A DNA stretch of 64,000 nt from Holothuria scabra (taxonomy: Eukaryota; Echinodermata; Holothuroidea; Aspidochirotida; Holothuriidae): NCBI GenBank assembly GCA_037179385.1, contig CM074193.1, forward strand, positions 1,927,931 through 1,991,930, read 5' to 3'. Below, in pieces: positions 35,850-44,999 of the stretch. A program made the translations under genes and the position numbers. Below the pieces are notes generated by a model. The model was not told where the DNA came from. It saw only the letters and a list, made by a program, of their open reading frames with translations, and did no database searches. Positions within the stretch are counted from its first letter, which is position 1; each line of letters begins with the position of its first letter.

Positions 35850-36960
35850 TTTGTCTGAAAATAGTAATTTCCCAGCAGGAACAGGGCTGCAACCCCCAGC
35901 CCCCCCCCCCCTCCGCCCTATACACCTATGTTTTCAACAGTGCTAGCATTCCATTCTACTTTGACCCACTAACCTGAAACTAAGACATCTCGTTTAAATA
36001 TGAATTTTAGTAGTTTTGAGCTTCCCTTCAAAACTGAAGGAATTACAGTACGTAAGTATTGTACATTTGAGTTGGGGGAGGGGGGGGGGGAAGATGTTAA
36101 AACAAAGGTTGGTCAACTGTGGTTTCTATTAAAGTTCTTTTTGTTTTAGTCAGAGACTAACATTACCATTTTCCTAGCAAATGTGGGAAATGGGGGGGGG
36201 GGGGGGCTCGTGCTCATATGTACTTATTGTACAGACAGGTAGACCCCATAATTTCCATCATTGCCTCATGATAAAAAAGCACTGTTTTCTTTGATTGATA
36301 GTTGAAAGAAAGCGAGAAGTATTTGTTGAGTTCCTTTCCGTTCCTATAACCTTTAAATCTAAACCTTCCTTCTAGAAGAAAAAAGTGTTTTAACAGAATG
36401 TAGCCCAACCCTTTCATGTAAAAATCTTTGGTGAATTACAAAATGAAGTTCCCTGTGTAACTGTAAACCCATCAGGGCATAAAAATATTGCAATTTTCCT
36501 CTGCAAAGTTGTCATTCTGTAAAATTAGCACTGCCTTGCATGAGAACCCCTGATTCTATGTCAGTTTGCAAATTTGGGGAGGGGTTCTGGGCCCTAACCC
36601 CCTTGAACCCTTTACAGTAACACCCCTTACCAGTAGCAAAAATAATAAGTTTACCCATATTAGTGAACATATTTTAATGAAATTATCATATTTGCACCCC
36701 AATTACTTGAGGTGTCTAGTTGTATGTTATACACAAATGTTGGGAGGGGGCTTCTCACAGGACCCCTCTCCAAGACACCTTAGGTTTTGCATGTCCCGAG
36801 GAAACCAACTTAAAATCTAAAAAGAAAATAAATGTGCAAATGCCAGAACAAAGACTTGACAAAATATTGCACAGTTTTCACATAAGATTCTTTTGTTACA
36901 CACATATTTTGCAAAGGAGAGGGGGGTCTGACCCCAGGAGACCATTTACCAACATGCATA
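35850..36960. repeat. homopolymer-rich C/G runs in non-coding sequence
   Basis: A C-run near 35900, G-runs near 36075-36090 and 36193-36207, and several GGGAGGGG words near 36577, 36740 and 36918. The rest of the stretch is unrecognised. Such runs are common at the ends of the hAT-like elements elsewhere in the window. Confidence 0.6.
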
Positions 36961-37580
36961 GTTCTACTGAATTCGTTTAAACCCTTCTGTAGTGGTTCCA
37001 TGGACCTGCCAGGTAAAGGTCAGAATGAAAACATAGTTTACACTGGAGCTATTGTGTACATTATTCTTTGTATTGCTTTAGTTTGGATAGCGCCCTCTAT
37101 TTATGTTTATGCCTTTTCCCTGACCCTGGGAGTGGTCAGTGTTTGCAGAAATAGGTCATGTGTGAGTGAGAAAAGATTGCGAGGTACTCTGGACCAAAAT
37201 CTGCTTGTTTGTAGCTTGAATGTGTTCGTAACATATATTTTTCCTTCAGTACAGTAGTCTATGGGACTATGGCGGCCATTTTGTCCATAAAGTCAACAGT
37301 GTGCAACTTTTAAACGTGGGGAAAATCAAAATATGAAAATTTATGTTGTAAAGTACAACTGGGCGGATTTTGAGGTAATCCCCGGTTGTGTTGCACGGAA
37401 TCCCATTTTTAAAGCCTTTTTTGAGGTATGCCCTACTGACTAATGGTACTTGAATCACTCCAAGTTTTGTCTTTTTTCTTTTTGCAATCTTCTAAGGTAT
37501 AAAGAGTACAGGTTAGAAACGGACACAAAGAAATTAAAGGAGAACTCAGACCAGACCGTTTATCACCCACCGGACATTTG

Positions 37581-38084
37581 CTGAAGTCCTCCCGACCCAC
37601 TGCCTGGCAAAGGGCCGTTCGGCGACACCAAACTTTAAATGCTTCCCGCAGAAGCTGTGTCGTCCACTTAAAGGGGGCAATCCTCTCACCCAAACTACAC
37701 TTCTTGTAGGTGGTACCAAAACTCTTCATTGGCCTAACATTTAAACTGACTTTAAATTCAAACAAAGCAGATTACCGAAGCTTACATTACACAGTATGAA
37801 CTGTAATGAGAGTGTTTTGATTATACAAAAAGAAATTTTCTATACTCACCCTGAAGCAATAAGACGGATTGTGACTGGATAAGGATGAATTCATACAATT
37901 GTGGGAAGGGCTTAAGTAAGAAGGTTAGGAGAATTGGTACTGTTTGCAGTGAGATAACTGGGCCTTTAAGGACAATACGTGATCAACCTCAGGGCCCTAA
38001 CATTCTGTCATGTATAGTTTCATTCTAGACTAAATGAAAAGAACAGATACCACACATGATCTAAGCCAAAAGGCCGAGAAGCGA
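37581..38084 (-). mobile_element. U2-snRNA-headed SINE, copy B, split by a MITE
   Basis: The minus strand starts at 38084 with TCGCTTCTCGGCCTTTTGGC, then a TAGATCATGTGTGG-like stretch and TATCTGTTCTTTTCAT. This matches the first 45 or so bases of U2 RNA almost perfectly. The U2-unrelated body continues to 37966, is broken by the 294-bp TTAA MITE, and resumes at 37671 through GGACGACACAGCTTC to CGGGAGGACTTCAG. It is the best-preserved head of the four copies. Confidence 0.8.
37672..37965. mobile_element. TTAA-target MITE (family 1) inside the U2-headed SINE
   Basis: Exact TTAA lies on both sides (37668-37671, 37966-37969). Inverted ends are AGGGGGCAATCCTCTCACCC and AGGCCCAGTTATCTCACTGC, both followed by AAAC. 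Removing the element and one TTAA restores a continuous SINE body, which confirms both borders. Confidence 0.9.
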
Positions 38085-38346
38085 ACATTACTTGAAATAG
38101 CCCTTAGTAAAACTTCCTGCCACTAAACAATCTTAAACCCCACTTTTTTGCATTAAGTCAGATTTTTACTTGATGTTAACATCCAATATTTATAGCCACT
38201 GTAATGCGTAATGGGTTGTATTATATTTTTCAGGGTTGGAGTGGCTATAAACTGTAAGTGCAAACATCAAGTAATAACCCGACTTACTTGCTCAAAAGTC
38301 GGGTTTTATAGAGAGACTCTTTCCATTGAGCAAGCAACTACTATTT

Positions 38347-38547
38347 CTAAAGCCCTCCCGACCCTCTGGTAAAGGGCCGTTCTGCGAAACCAAACTTTGA
38401 ATTGATTCCCGAAGAAGTATTACGTCCACTGACGGGCTTCACCAACCTCACAGCCCTGAGACCATCACTGGTCTGTCTTGTATGGCTCCATTCTAGACTG
38501 GATGAAAAGGACAGATACTACACATGATCTTAGCCAAAAGGCCGAGA
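38347..38547 (-). mobile_element. U2-snRNA-headed SINE, copy C
   Basis: The head on the minus strand reads CTCGGCCTTTTGGCTAAGAT, then CATGTGTAGTATCTGTCC, a close match to bases 8-45 of U2 RNA. The body follows in the same order as in copies A and B to the GGTCGGGAGGGC end. It lies head to tail with copy D. Confidence 0.82.
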
Positions 38548-38554
38548 GGTTTTT

Positions 38555-38710
38555 TCTAAAGTCATCCCGACCCCCTCACAAAGGGCCTTTCGGCAAAACC
38601 AAAATTTTCACTTTCTCTCACTGTTACATCCACTGAAGGACAATACGTGTCCAACCTTACAGCCCTCAGGCCATTTACATTATTGGTCTCTCATGTATGG
38701 CTCCATTCGG
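38555..38710 (-). mobile_element. U2-headed SINE, copy D, head missing
   Basis: Body only: it stops at GAATGGAGCCATAC before the U2 head and then joins unrelated sequence. This is the pattern of a 5'-truncated retrotransposed copy. Confidence 0.75.
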
Positions 38711-38734
38711 AAGCACAAAGAGCAGTGATGCGCA

Positions 38735-38980
38735 AGCTTAGTTAGATAGAAAGAGTTTTACGGCCCAGTTTCCAACCTATTGGTTTAAGTCTAGCCGACC
38801 ACGGCCTTTTCCAGTTGTGGCTCAATGGCTTTTTTCCCTACTCCATTGCTTATGCGGAGCATCGCGCACAATGGCAGTAAATTCCTTTTTTGAGTATTTG
38901 GTATGACTTGACCTGGGAAGCGAACCCGGGCCTTCCGCTTGAGAGGCGGATTCTCTTACCGTTAGACCAAACACCCGGGG
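38735..38980 (-). mobile_element. tRNA-Glu-headed SINE
   Basis: On the minus strand, 38978-38905 has a tRNA layout. There is an A box TGGTCTAACGG, an anticodon stem TCCGC/GCGGA with loop CTCTCAA (anticodon CTC, glutamate), and a B box GGTTCGCTTCC in a paired T arm. The sequence that should form the acceptor stem does not pair, so this is not a working tRNA gene. About 165 bp of unrelated body follows, shared with the decayed copy at 8060-8250. RNA polymerase III would read it from the internal boxes. Confidence 0.8.
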
Positions 38981-39248
38981 CTAGCAATCGAATCATTCCT
39001 CTTCAACCAAAGACAATTCAAGCCAACCACAAAAGAGTCCATACAAATTACGATAATGTGAAACTCCCACAAACCAAATTTCGTCCTACTAAAGTAACAA
39101 CTTTACAATGTTTCCAGTGCGATGGTTTTGTTATCATATCTTCCCCTACTTTCCTCAGCAAATTTAGTCCTAGCATTAAAGATATTGTGTAAATGTACAA
39201 CTCCCTATACCTACGAAGAGAGGGGATTTAATATCAAAATAAAATTAC

Positions 39249-39461
39249 CTTCCCAGATTGATCGCATCTTCCATGGTTTCAGGAAGATCCTTTTTTCTGG
39301 TTTCAGGTAGTGACGTCAGAACCCATATCCCAGAGATGATAATAACGACTCCGTAGAGAATAAGGGGAAATGGTTGCCAAATAGTTCGAAGGAGATTTAT
39401 CACTGGAGAAAGTATGTCACCTACTCTTCCCATTATACTGCAGAACCCAACACCGAATCCC
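39249..39461 (-). CDS. SLC22-family transporter, C-terminal exon (TM11-TM12 and start of tail)
   Basis: This minus-strand exon reads GFGVGFCSIMGRVGDILSP, then a final hydrophobic span (LILYGVVIIISGIWVL), then SLPETRKKDLPETMEDAIN. The PET-x(5)-LPET-x-E-x-A motif after TM12 is the standard C-terminal signature of SLC22 transporters. The acceptor is TTTTCTCTACAG ending at 39462. The 3' end is ambiguous. The frame meets a TAA at 39247-39245, but the same bases form a reasonable donor (AAG/GTAATT) with the exon ending at 39249. Many SLC22 genes put a short cytoplasmic tail on one more exon. I see no polyadenylation signal shortly downstream, which mildly favours splicing, and no tail exon I can recognise. 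Confidence 0.93.
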
Positions 39462-39718
39462 CTGTAGAGAAAATGGAACAGTCCTTTATGCTTAAATGCA
39501 GGCAAAATTCTAAGACTGCTGTCTAATCACTGTCTACTACTAAGAGCGCCACTAAAATTTCGCACAAGGGGTATTGACGATACGGATATCTCAAGATTAT
39601 GACTCCCGCCCCATCGCCAACTGAACTGAACTGAACTTGAACTATCTAAGCTTCTTCAGAGAAAAACAAATACGTAAAGTCACACTCCTGATGTTGCTAC
39701 AAAGCCGAAGTGTAGTGG

Positions 39719-39772
39719 TAGCCCCTTCCCCCAACCCCCCACCCCCACCCCACCCCCACCCCCTCCAAAAAA
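39719..39772. repeat. C-rich low-complexity tract
   Basis: Runs of CCCCCACCCC and similar. The minus strand, which is the transcribed sense of the SLC22 intron, is correspondingly G-rich and could form quadruplexes. Confidence 0.85.
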
Positions 39773-39828
39773 GGGAAAAGAAAATCAAAATGTTTGAAGG
39801 AGTAAGTTGGGGCTTTTAGGAGCCTTAA

Positions 39829-40087
39829 AGTGTACCTAAATTCCAAAAATTCAAAATGTATATATTGAACAGAATGAAAAATGAATTCTAACATTCCAAC
39901 TCCCATTATCATACGACATTGGGCCCACATTTTGGGTAGATATATAAATTTTTTTCTATAACATTCTGTTTTTAAATTTTTATACCTGGGATCAAGAATA
40001 TCTTATGGAGATAGGTGTTAGAATATTAAAATTCATTTTACATGCTGTTTAATATATATCTTTGAATTTTTCGAATTGATGTACAGT
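39829..40087. mobile_element. TTAA-type foldback MITE (family 2)
   Basis: Left TTAA, right TTAT. Arms of the form A-TGTAC-T-AATTC-AAAAATTC pair, continuing through ATTGAACAGAATG and its inverted partner. Same family as 22799-23341. Confidence 0.75.
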
Positions 40088-40313
40088 TTATCCATTCCAT
40101 GCGGTCTTAAAGAACATTAATACATTGATATATATTTTGATCCTTGCGTTTTCAAGTGGGGACACTTTGGAAGATTTTTGGACGAAGGAACCACACTTTC
40201 TAGCTCTTCGGGAACGTGACTTTGACAAAAACGGGAACTTTTTTCATTCTTCCCAGGAACAAAATTTTCAGTCTTAGACAATGTTACAAGGCTAGCATAC
40301 TTTGAAGTTTTAA

Positions 40314-40850
40314 TGGAAATTTTAATTTTTATATGTGAAAGAGCAGCCAAATGTTCATGGTGAAACTGCTTTTGAAATTGGACATATATTTCTCAAGATA
40401 TCAGTGTTAATCAAGTCACTAGATTTGTTTTCCCAAAATGAGCTTCATTGCAGCAGAGGTTAATTTTATTTACTCATATTGACAAGGAAAGCTTTGTTTG
40501 TATTTTCAGACTGTTGTGTTGACCTTTCAGTTGATAGGACCTGATACAAAGTTTTTGAAGTTCTCATGCCCCTAATGCAAGGACTTCCTACTCAAATGAT
40601 TTGTTAAAGAGAAAATTTTTTGCAAAGTTTTAAGAAAAACAAAGACTGTTCATCAATGTGAAGATATGATGTCATATATGCTTGCTTCAAGTTCACTTTT
40701 TGTTTTCAAATGTGACAACTTTACTTACTCATATCTTGATAACCACACATCGGGTTTTTGTGCAAATTTCACCAAAATACTTAGAATAAGTTCTTCTTTA
40801 ACATATCAAAACTTGAAGAGACCATAAATCATTCTTTTAGAGTACCAAAA
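40314..40850. repeat. dispersed repeat, partner near 55149-55545
   Basis: Shared in order and orientation: AATTTTTATATGTGAAAGAG, GTTGAC-TT, TTGATAGGA, CTCATGCC-CTAATGCAA, AAGAAAAACAAAGACTG, TGATGTCATAT, AAGTTCACTTTTTGTT, CATATCTTG and CACCAAAAT-CTT. Complete ends are not visible. Confidence 0.75.
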
Positions 40851-40887
40851 TATTGTCTTCAGTAAAAAATAAGGATGAGAGAAATAC

Positions 40888-40996
40888 CTGACAGGAGTCG
40901 GGAAGATCTCTGCTCCGTACACAAACAGTATCACGAAACTTGTTGTAATCGCTAATTTACCAATATAAGCAGCAGTTGCACGCCATGGACCTAAAG
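40888..40996 (-). CDS. SLC22-family transporter, internal exon (about TM10)
   Basis: A 109-base minus-strand exon: two bases completing a codon, 35 codons, then two bases of a split codon. It contains IGKLAITTSFVILFVYGAE followed by IFPTPVR. This is the hallmark TM10 segment of SLC22 transporters (G-K-x-x-I ... Y-x-A/G-E-x-x-P-T-x-x-R), the best conserved stretch of the C-terminal half. The acceptor is a T-run ending GCAG at 40997; the donor is AG/GTATTT at 40887. Its first two bases join the single leftover base of the 62066-62274 exon to give a proline codon. Its last two bases join the first base of the 39249-39461 exon to give arginine. The phases therefore make the three exons consecutive across introns of 21,069 and 1,426 bases. 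Confidence 0.95.
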
Positions 40997-41762
40997 CTGC
41001 AAAAAAAAAAAATGATTCTTACGTTATCGATAAATTGAAAATATTTTTTTATTATTTAAACAGTTACGTTACTAGCACTATCTGACTATAGACGAATCTG
41101 ATCGGCTCTGGTGTAAAGTTATTGTAGGCATAGGCGTACGAGGCGGGGGGGGGGGCAGACTGTCCCCCACCCAAATTTTCTTGAGACGTAAAATTCGGGC
41201 AGGGATCTGGAAAAATTCGGGCAGCCGTTTGAGTCTTAAAACCTGGTTTGTTACTACTTACACAGAAAACTCCTAGGCGAGCCCGAATTCCTTCAAACAC
41301 TTGGCCGAAAAAATAATAAAAAAGCATCATAGTCACGGTACAATTTTCATGAAAACTCTAAAAGATACCAAAATTCGCGACACATTCGGGCAGCTTATGA
41401 AAATACAATTTTCGTCAGCCTCACTTCATATTCTTGAGCAAACCTTTGACCGAAATAACACAATATTCGGGCAAAAGTTGCAAAAAAGTTCTGGGATATT
41501 TTTAATTGCCAGATTACAAGGGGAGAGAGGATGTATACACTATACAGTCCCCAAAATTTTGCCCGAACAAATCAATCAAAAGCTATCTTGTGACGCATCA
41601 TATTACTTAATGACAATCACTAATAGTCACCAGAAGGCTAAAACGTACTCGGTCGAGAGGTATTTGGGCAGCATATGAATGAGATGACGATTTTGCACTT
41701 TTCAAAATGATCCTCTTAAAATTGTGCAAAACTTTTTAACCTTCAGTGCTGTGGAACCGAAA

Positions 41763-42500
41763 TTCGGGCAATGGTAAACAAATCAGCGTAGCTTGTTTGC
41801 TCACTCATACGAATTTAGTGTGAACAAATCTGCAAGTAAGTCTGCCCACAAATTCATGTAAAAACATCTAGCAACGTGACAAGCCGGGTTTTTCTCAACT
41901 GCTTAAACGGCGTGAGTAGAAAAATCATTTATATATAGTCGGGAGTTCGGGCCGAGTCATATAGACAGTTGTATCAATTCAGTGGAACTGGAATTCGAGC
42001 AAGAGTCGCAACAGAGTCACAGACATACGGTACTCATGTTTATAATTCCGTTCTACAGTTTTCCCCGGAAAGATACAAGACCAGGGGCCCGTTCCACAAA
42101 GAGTTACGCACGATCTTAAGTATGATTATTTTACATTCGGGCAATGGTAAACAAATCAGCGTAGCTTGTTTGCTCACTCATACGAATTTAGTGTGAACAA
42201 ATCTGCAAGTAAGTCTGCCCACAAATTCATGTAAAAACATCTAGCAACGTGACAAGCCGGGTTTTTCTCAACTGCTTAAACGGCGTGAGTAGAAAAATCA
42301 TTTATATATAGTCGGGAGTTCGGGCCGAGTCATATAGACAGTTGTATCAATTCAGTGGAACTGGAATTCGAGCAAGAGTCGCAACAGAGTCACAGACATA
42401 CGGTACTCATGTTTATAATTCCGTTCTACAGTTTTCCCCGGAAAGATACAAGACCAGGGGCCCGTTCCACAAAGAGTTACGCACGATCTTAAGTATGATT
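41763..42500. repeat. 365-bp direct duplication inside the nested element
   Basis: 41763-42127 and 42136-42500 are almost identical, with an offset of 373 bases and an 8-base spacer. Both start TTCGGGCAATGGTAAAC and end CTTAAGTATGATT. The first copy cuts off a MITE arm that is complete in the second, so the duplication came after that insertion. Confidence 0.95.
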
Positions 42501-42570
42501 TACTGTTGGCTTAAGTATGGTGAATCAAACTTAAGATTGTGCGTAACTCCTTTGTGGAACGGCCCCCAGT
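42454..42570. mobile_element. small MITE with GGCCCGTTCCACAAAG ends
   Basis: The left arm CCAGGGGCCCGTTCCACAAA and the right arm pair for over 45 bp through GAGTTACGCACGATCTTAAG. An orphan left arm lies at about 42081-42127, generated by the duplication. Confidence 0.85.
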
Positions 42571-42595
42571 TTTATGCATGTTTTATACATTCCCA

Positions 42596-44161
42596 CAGTG
42601 GCGTAGCCACGAGGGGGCAGATTTTTTTTCGTCCTGATAAAGTAATTGAAAAAATAAAACTTTTGAACGGAAATAAAATTTGAAGTATTTTCTTCAAAAC
42701 AGTAAATAAATAAAATGTGTAAAAATTTAAAAAAAAAAAAACATGGATGAATGTGTGTAAAACACATTTTGTGCGCACGTATGAAATCAAGTGATAACTT
42801 CAAAATGCCTACTTTCACTAAATTAGATACCGTTTGTGCACTGTCGTTTATTGCATTTCACTTAGAAGATCGACGACAAAGCTAAATGTGACTTTGTTAG
42901 GTCAAAACCCTTTCTGCCTTTCGCATGGCTGATTGATTTACTGAAAATAAGGCAATCGTACAGTGGAGACCACTTTTACACGACCATTCCTATACTTTGT
43001 CATACACAAAATATGCCGTAAGCAGGTAAGGGTAAGGTAATGCCTTCAGATAATTCTTTCCTTCCATCCTTAACAAGTAGGCCTAGGCCTATGACGTGCC
43101 TCACTCCTGCCCATGCGAAGTGCCACTGTAGGACGATTTTTTCGACAAGTCCTTTTTTTACTAGTTGGCACTGACGTCTGGGGGATTTGTAAAATGTCCA
43201 CAAAGTCCTGATTTCATGTGTTTCCCACATGATGCATACTTCTGCTTTGCGGTTCAATTATTTTGAGAGATTTATTCGTAGTATTTTAATTTTGACTATG
43301 TAATGTACCGATGGACAAATATTTCACCATTTTGCACTTGTTCCTTTGCGAGTATGTATGTCTCTTGTAAAATCTGTACAAAAATTAAAACATTTTGATA
43401 TTTTTCATGCTCTCCAAAAAGGGAAAATTCTAAAACTTAGGCCAATCAGTGTAAAATTTGCCAAACATAGCACCATTTTGCATCTAGGAAATCTAACGCA
43501 AAGAAAGTTTCTCACAGGGGGACACAACTACTTTTGGTTTTCCTGTTAAAGGGTAAGGTACTGTCTAAGGTTAGCTGAAATCCATTGAAATATTGCCGCA
43601 TGAGCGGCTGAGTACATTCAGTTTAAAACACGTGGGAAGGGCTGTTTCCGGCCATCTGGAGGGGTTTTAAAGCCCAAAATTTTCTTTTACGCTCCGCGCC
43701 AACCGATGGTGGCGCTCCGCTAAGATACAAATATTGCCGCATTTTCGATCTACGTTTCCTTCTGAAGTTTACAACTTTTCCCAAGGGAAAGGGAGATACC
43801 ACTTCCCTTTAGTCTCATCCCCAGGCCACAGATCAGATGTGCCCAGTTTTGGGGTCCCTAAAAAGTGTATGTATTACCATTTTTCATAGATTGATTTTTT
43901 ATTCTCATTATTTGAGAAGTCGCAAACATGAGATTCGCATTTCTAGGCTGGGTACATCCAGCTTAAAACACGTGGGAAGTGCCGTTTCCGGCCATCTGGA
44001 GGGGTTTTAAAGCCCCAAATTTTCTTGTACGCTCCGCGCCAACTGATGGTGGCGCTCCGCTTAGATAGTCTTGCCATGCCAGACCTTCGGAGGTACCAGC
44101 CCCCCTCTTGTTTCCTAGCCCCCCCCCCCCAAAAAAAAAATCCATCCTGGCTACGCCACTG
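42596..44161. mobile_element. 1.57-kb hAT-like element nested in the 41129-44910 element
   Basis: Ends are CAGTGGCGTAGCCA and its reverse complement TGGCTACGCCACTG. CATTCCCA directly flanks both sides (42588-42595, 44162-44169), a perfect 8-bp duplication as made by hAT transposases. A-rich stretches and G/C-runs lie inside each end. Two hairpin modules lie in its right half. No transposase frame is visible, so it depends on a partner in trans. Confidence 0.9.
43630..44085 (+). repeat. two hairpin modules within the nested hAT-like element
   Basis: Both read AACACGTGGGAAG-GC, then CCGGCCATCTGGAGGGGTTT, then ACGCTCCGCGCCAAC and GATGGTGGCGCTCCGCT. The cores end at 43700 and 44040, about 340 bases apart. 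Confidence 0.85.
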
Positions 44162-44374
44162 CATTCCCAGGTGCGGTATATCATTACATTATGTTTTTTT
44201 CACATCTCAAATGTTTTAAGGACGAACCTCAGTTACCGATTGCTGGATCGGGGGAAGAATATATAAATAGTGCCTTATCAACGCCCTTTCCCTTCCTTTC
44301 TTTCTGATTACACAACTCTAGGGTAATACATCTCACGGTATTGATTCAACTTACTGAGTTGTGGGAACTCTTAA

Positions 44375-44840
44375 ATAGCCTTGGGAGTGCCATTTCCAGC
44401 GATCTTGGAGGCGTTTTAGGCCAAAATTTTGGGGCGTTCCGGGCCAAGCCATGGTGGCGCGGGGCGCTGAGAGTCTGTCTATCGCCCTCCGTGACAATGC
44501 CTTGGGATTTTTTGAAGTTTTGGGGTTTCTGAAGTTTTTCAATTTTCAAAATTATATTGATGATAATCTCATGCTGCATGACGTAAAATAGTTTGTAGAA
44601 CGCCCAAAGTCATCCAATGGTAGTGGTACATTTCATCTGGGAGTTTTTTTACCTTTTGTAGATTTGCTCATTTTTGGTGAAAATTCTATTGCAAACGAAA
44701 GTTCAAAATATCGACGGCTTTGATTCTGCTTATAAGCCTGGGAAAGGCTATTTCCGGCTGTCTGAGGGGTTGCGATTTTTCAAAATTTTCTGTACGCTCC
44801 CCGCCAACTGATGGTGGCGCTCCGCTTAGATAGTCTTTCG
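44375..44840 (+). repeat. two hairpin modules at the right side of the outer element
   Basis: The first (core near 44445) is degenerate, with GTTCCGGGCCAAGCC. The second (core near 44805) reads CTGTACGCTCCCCGCCAACT and GATGGTGGCGCTCCGCTTAG. Confidence 0.75.
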
Positions 44841-44999
44841 GGCAGAATTACATTTTTCGGGCAGAGAATCCTCTGCCCCCCCCCAACTGAAATGCTCCCG
44901 TACGCCTATGATTGTAGGCAGCAATTAGCGGGCTTAATCAGGTGTAAAGGAGTTTTTATTTATTGTCTACTTAAATTTAAACCACTCATATTCATTGAA

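Larger units (their letters stand above)
39462..40887 (-). other. 1.4-kb SLC22 intron
   Basis: Intron between the TM10 exon and the TM11-12 exon. It contains a C-rich stretch, a foldback MITE (39829-40087) and a dispersed repeat (about 40314-40850) that has a diverged relative near 55.15-55.55 kb. Confidence 0.9.
41129..44910. mobile_element. 3.78-kb nested hAT-like non-autonomous element
   Basis: The perfect 12-bp inverted ends are CATAGGCGTACG and CGTACGCCTATG. ATTGTAGG flanks both (41121-41128 and 44911-44918); the identity extends to ATTGTAGGCA, so the duplication is 8-10 bp depending on where the end is set. Inside each end is a G- or C-run, then repeated TTCGGGCAG words. It holds an internal 365-bp duplication, a small MITE, a second hAT-like element and four hairpin modules. 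Stripped of insertions it would be under 2 kb. No transposase. It lies within the 21-kb SLC22 intron. Confidence 0.85.

Noticed and set aside
36060..36210. Long G-runs as regulatory quadruplex sites
   Set aside because: Similar G/C runs mark decayed transposon ends throughout the window. Nothing here ties them to a gene.
38040..38084. Functional U2 snRNA gene
   Set aside because: Only the first part of U2 is present, the rest is a repeat body shared by other copies, and this copy is interrupted by a MITE.
38905..38978. Functional tRNA-Glu (CTC) gene
   Set aside because: A and B boxes and the anticodon arm are good, but the sequences where the acceptor stem should be do not pair, and a SINE body shared with another copy follows.
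41155..41700. Repeated TTCGGGCAG/A words as a CRISPR-like array
   Set aside because: Spacing is irregular, the words are only about 9 bases, and they are part of a bounded eukaryotic transposon.
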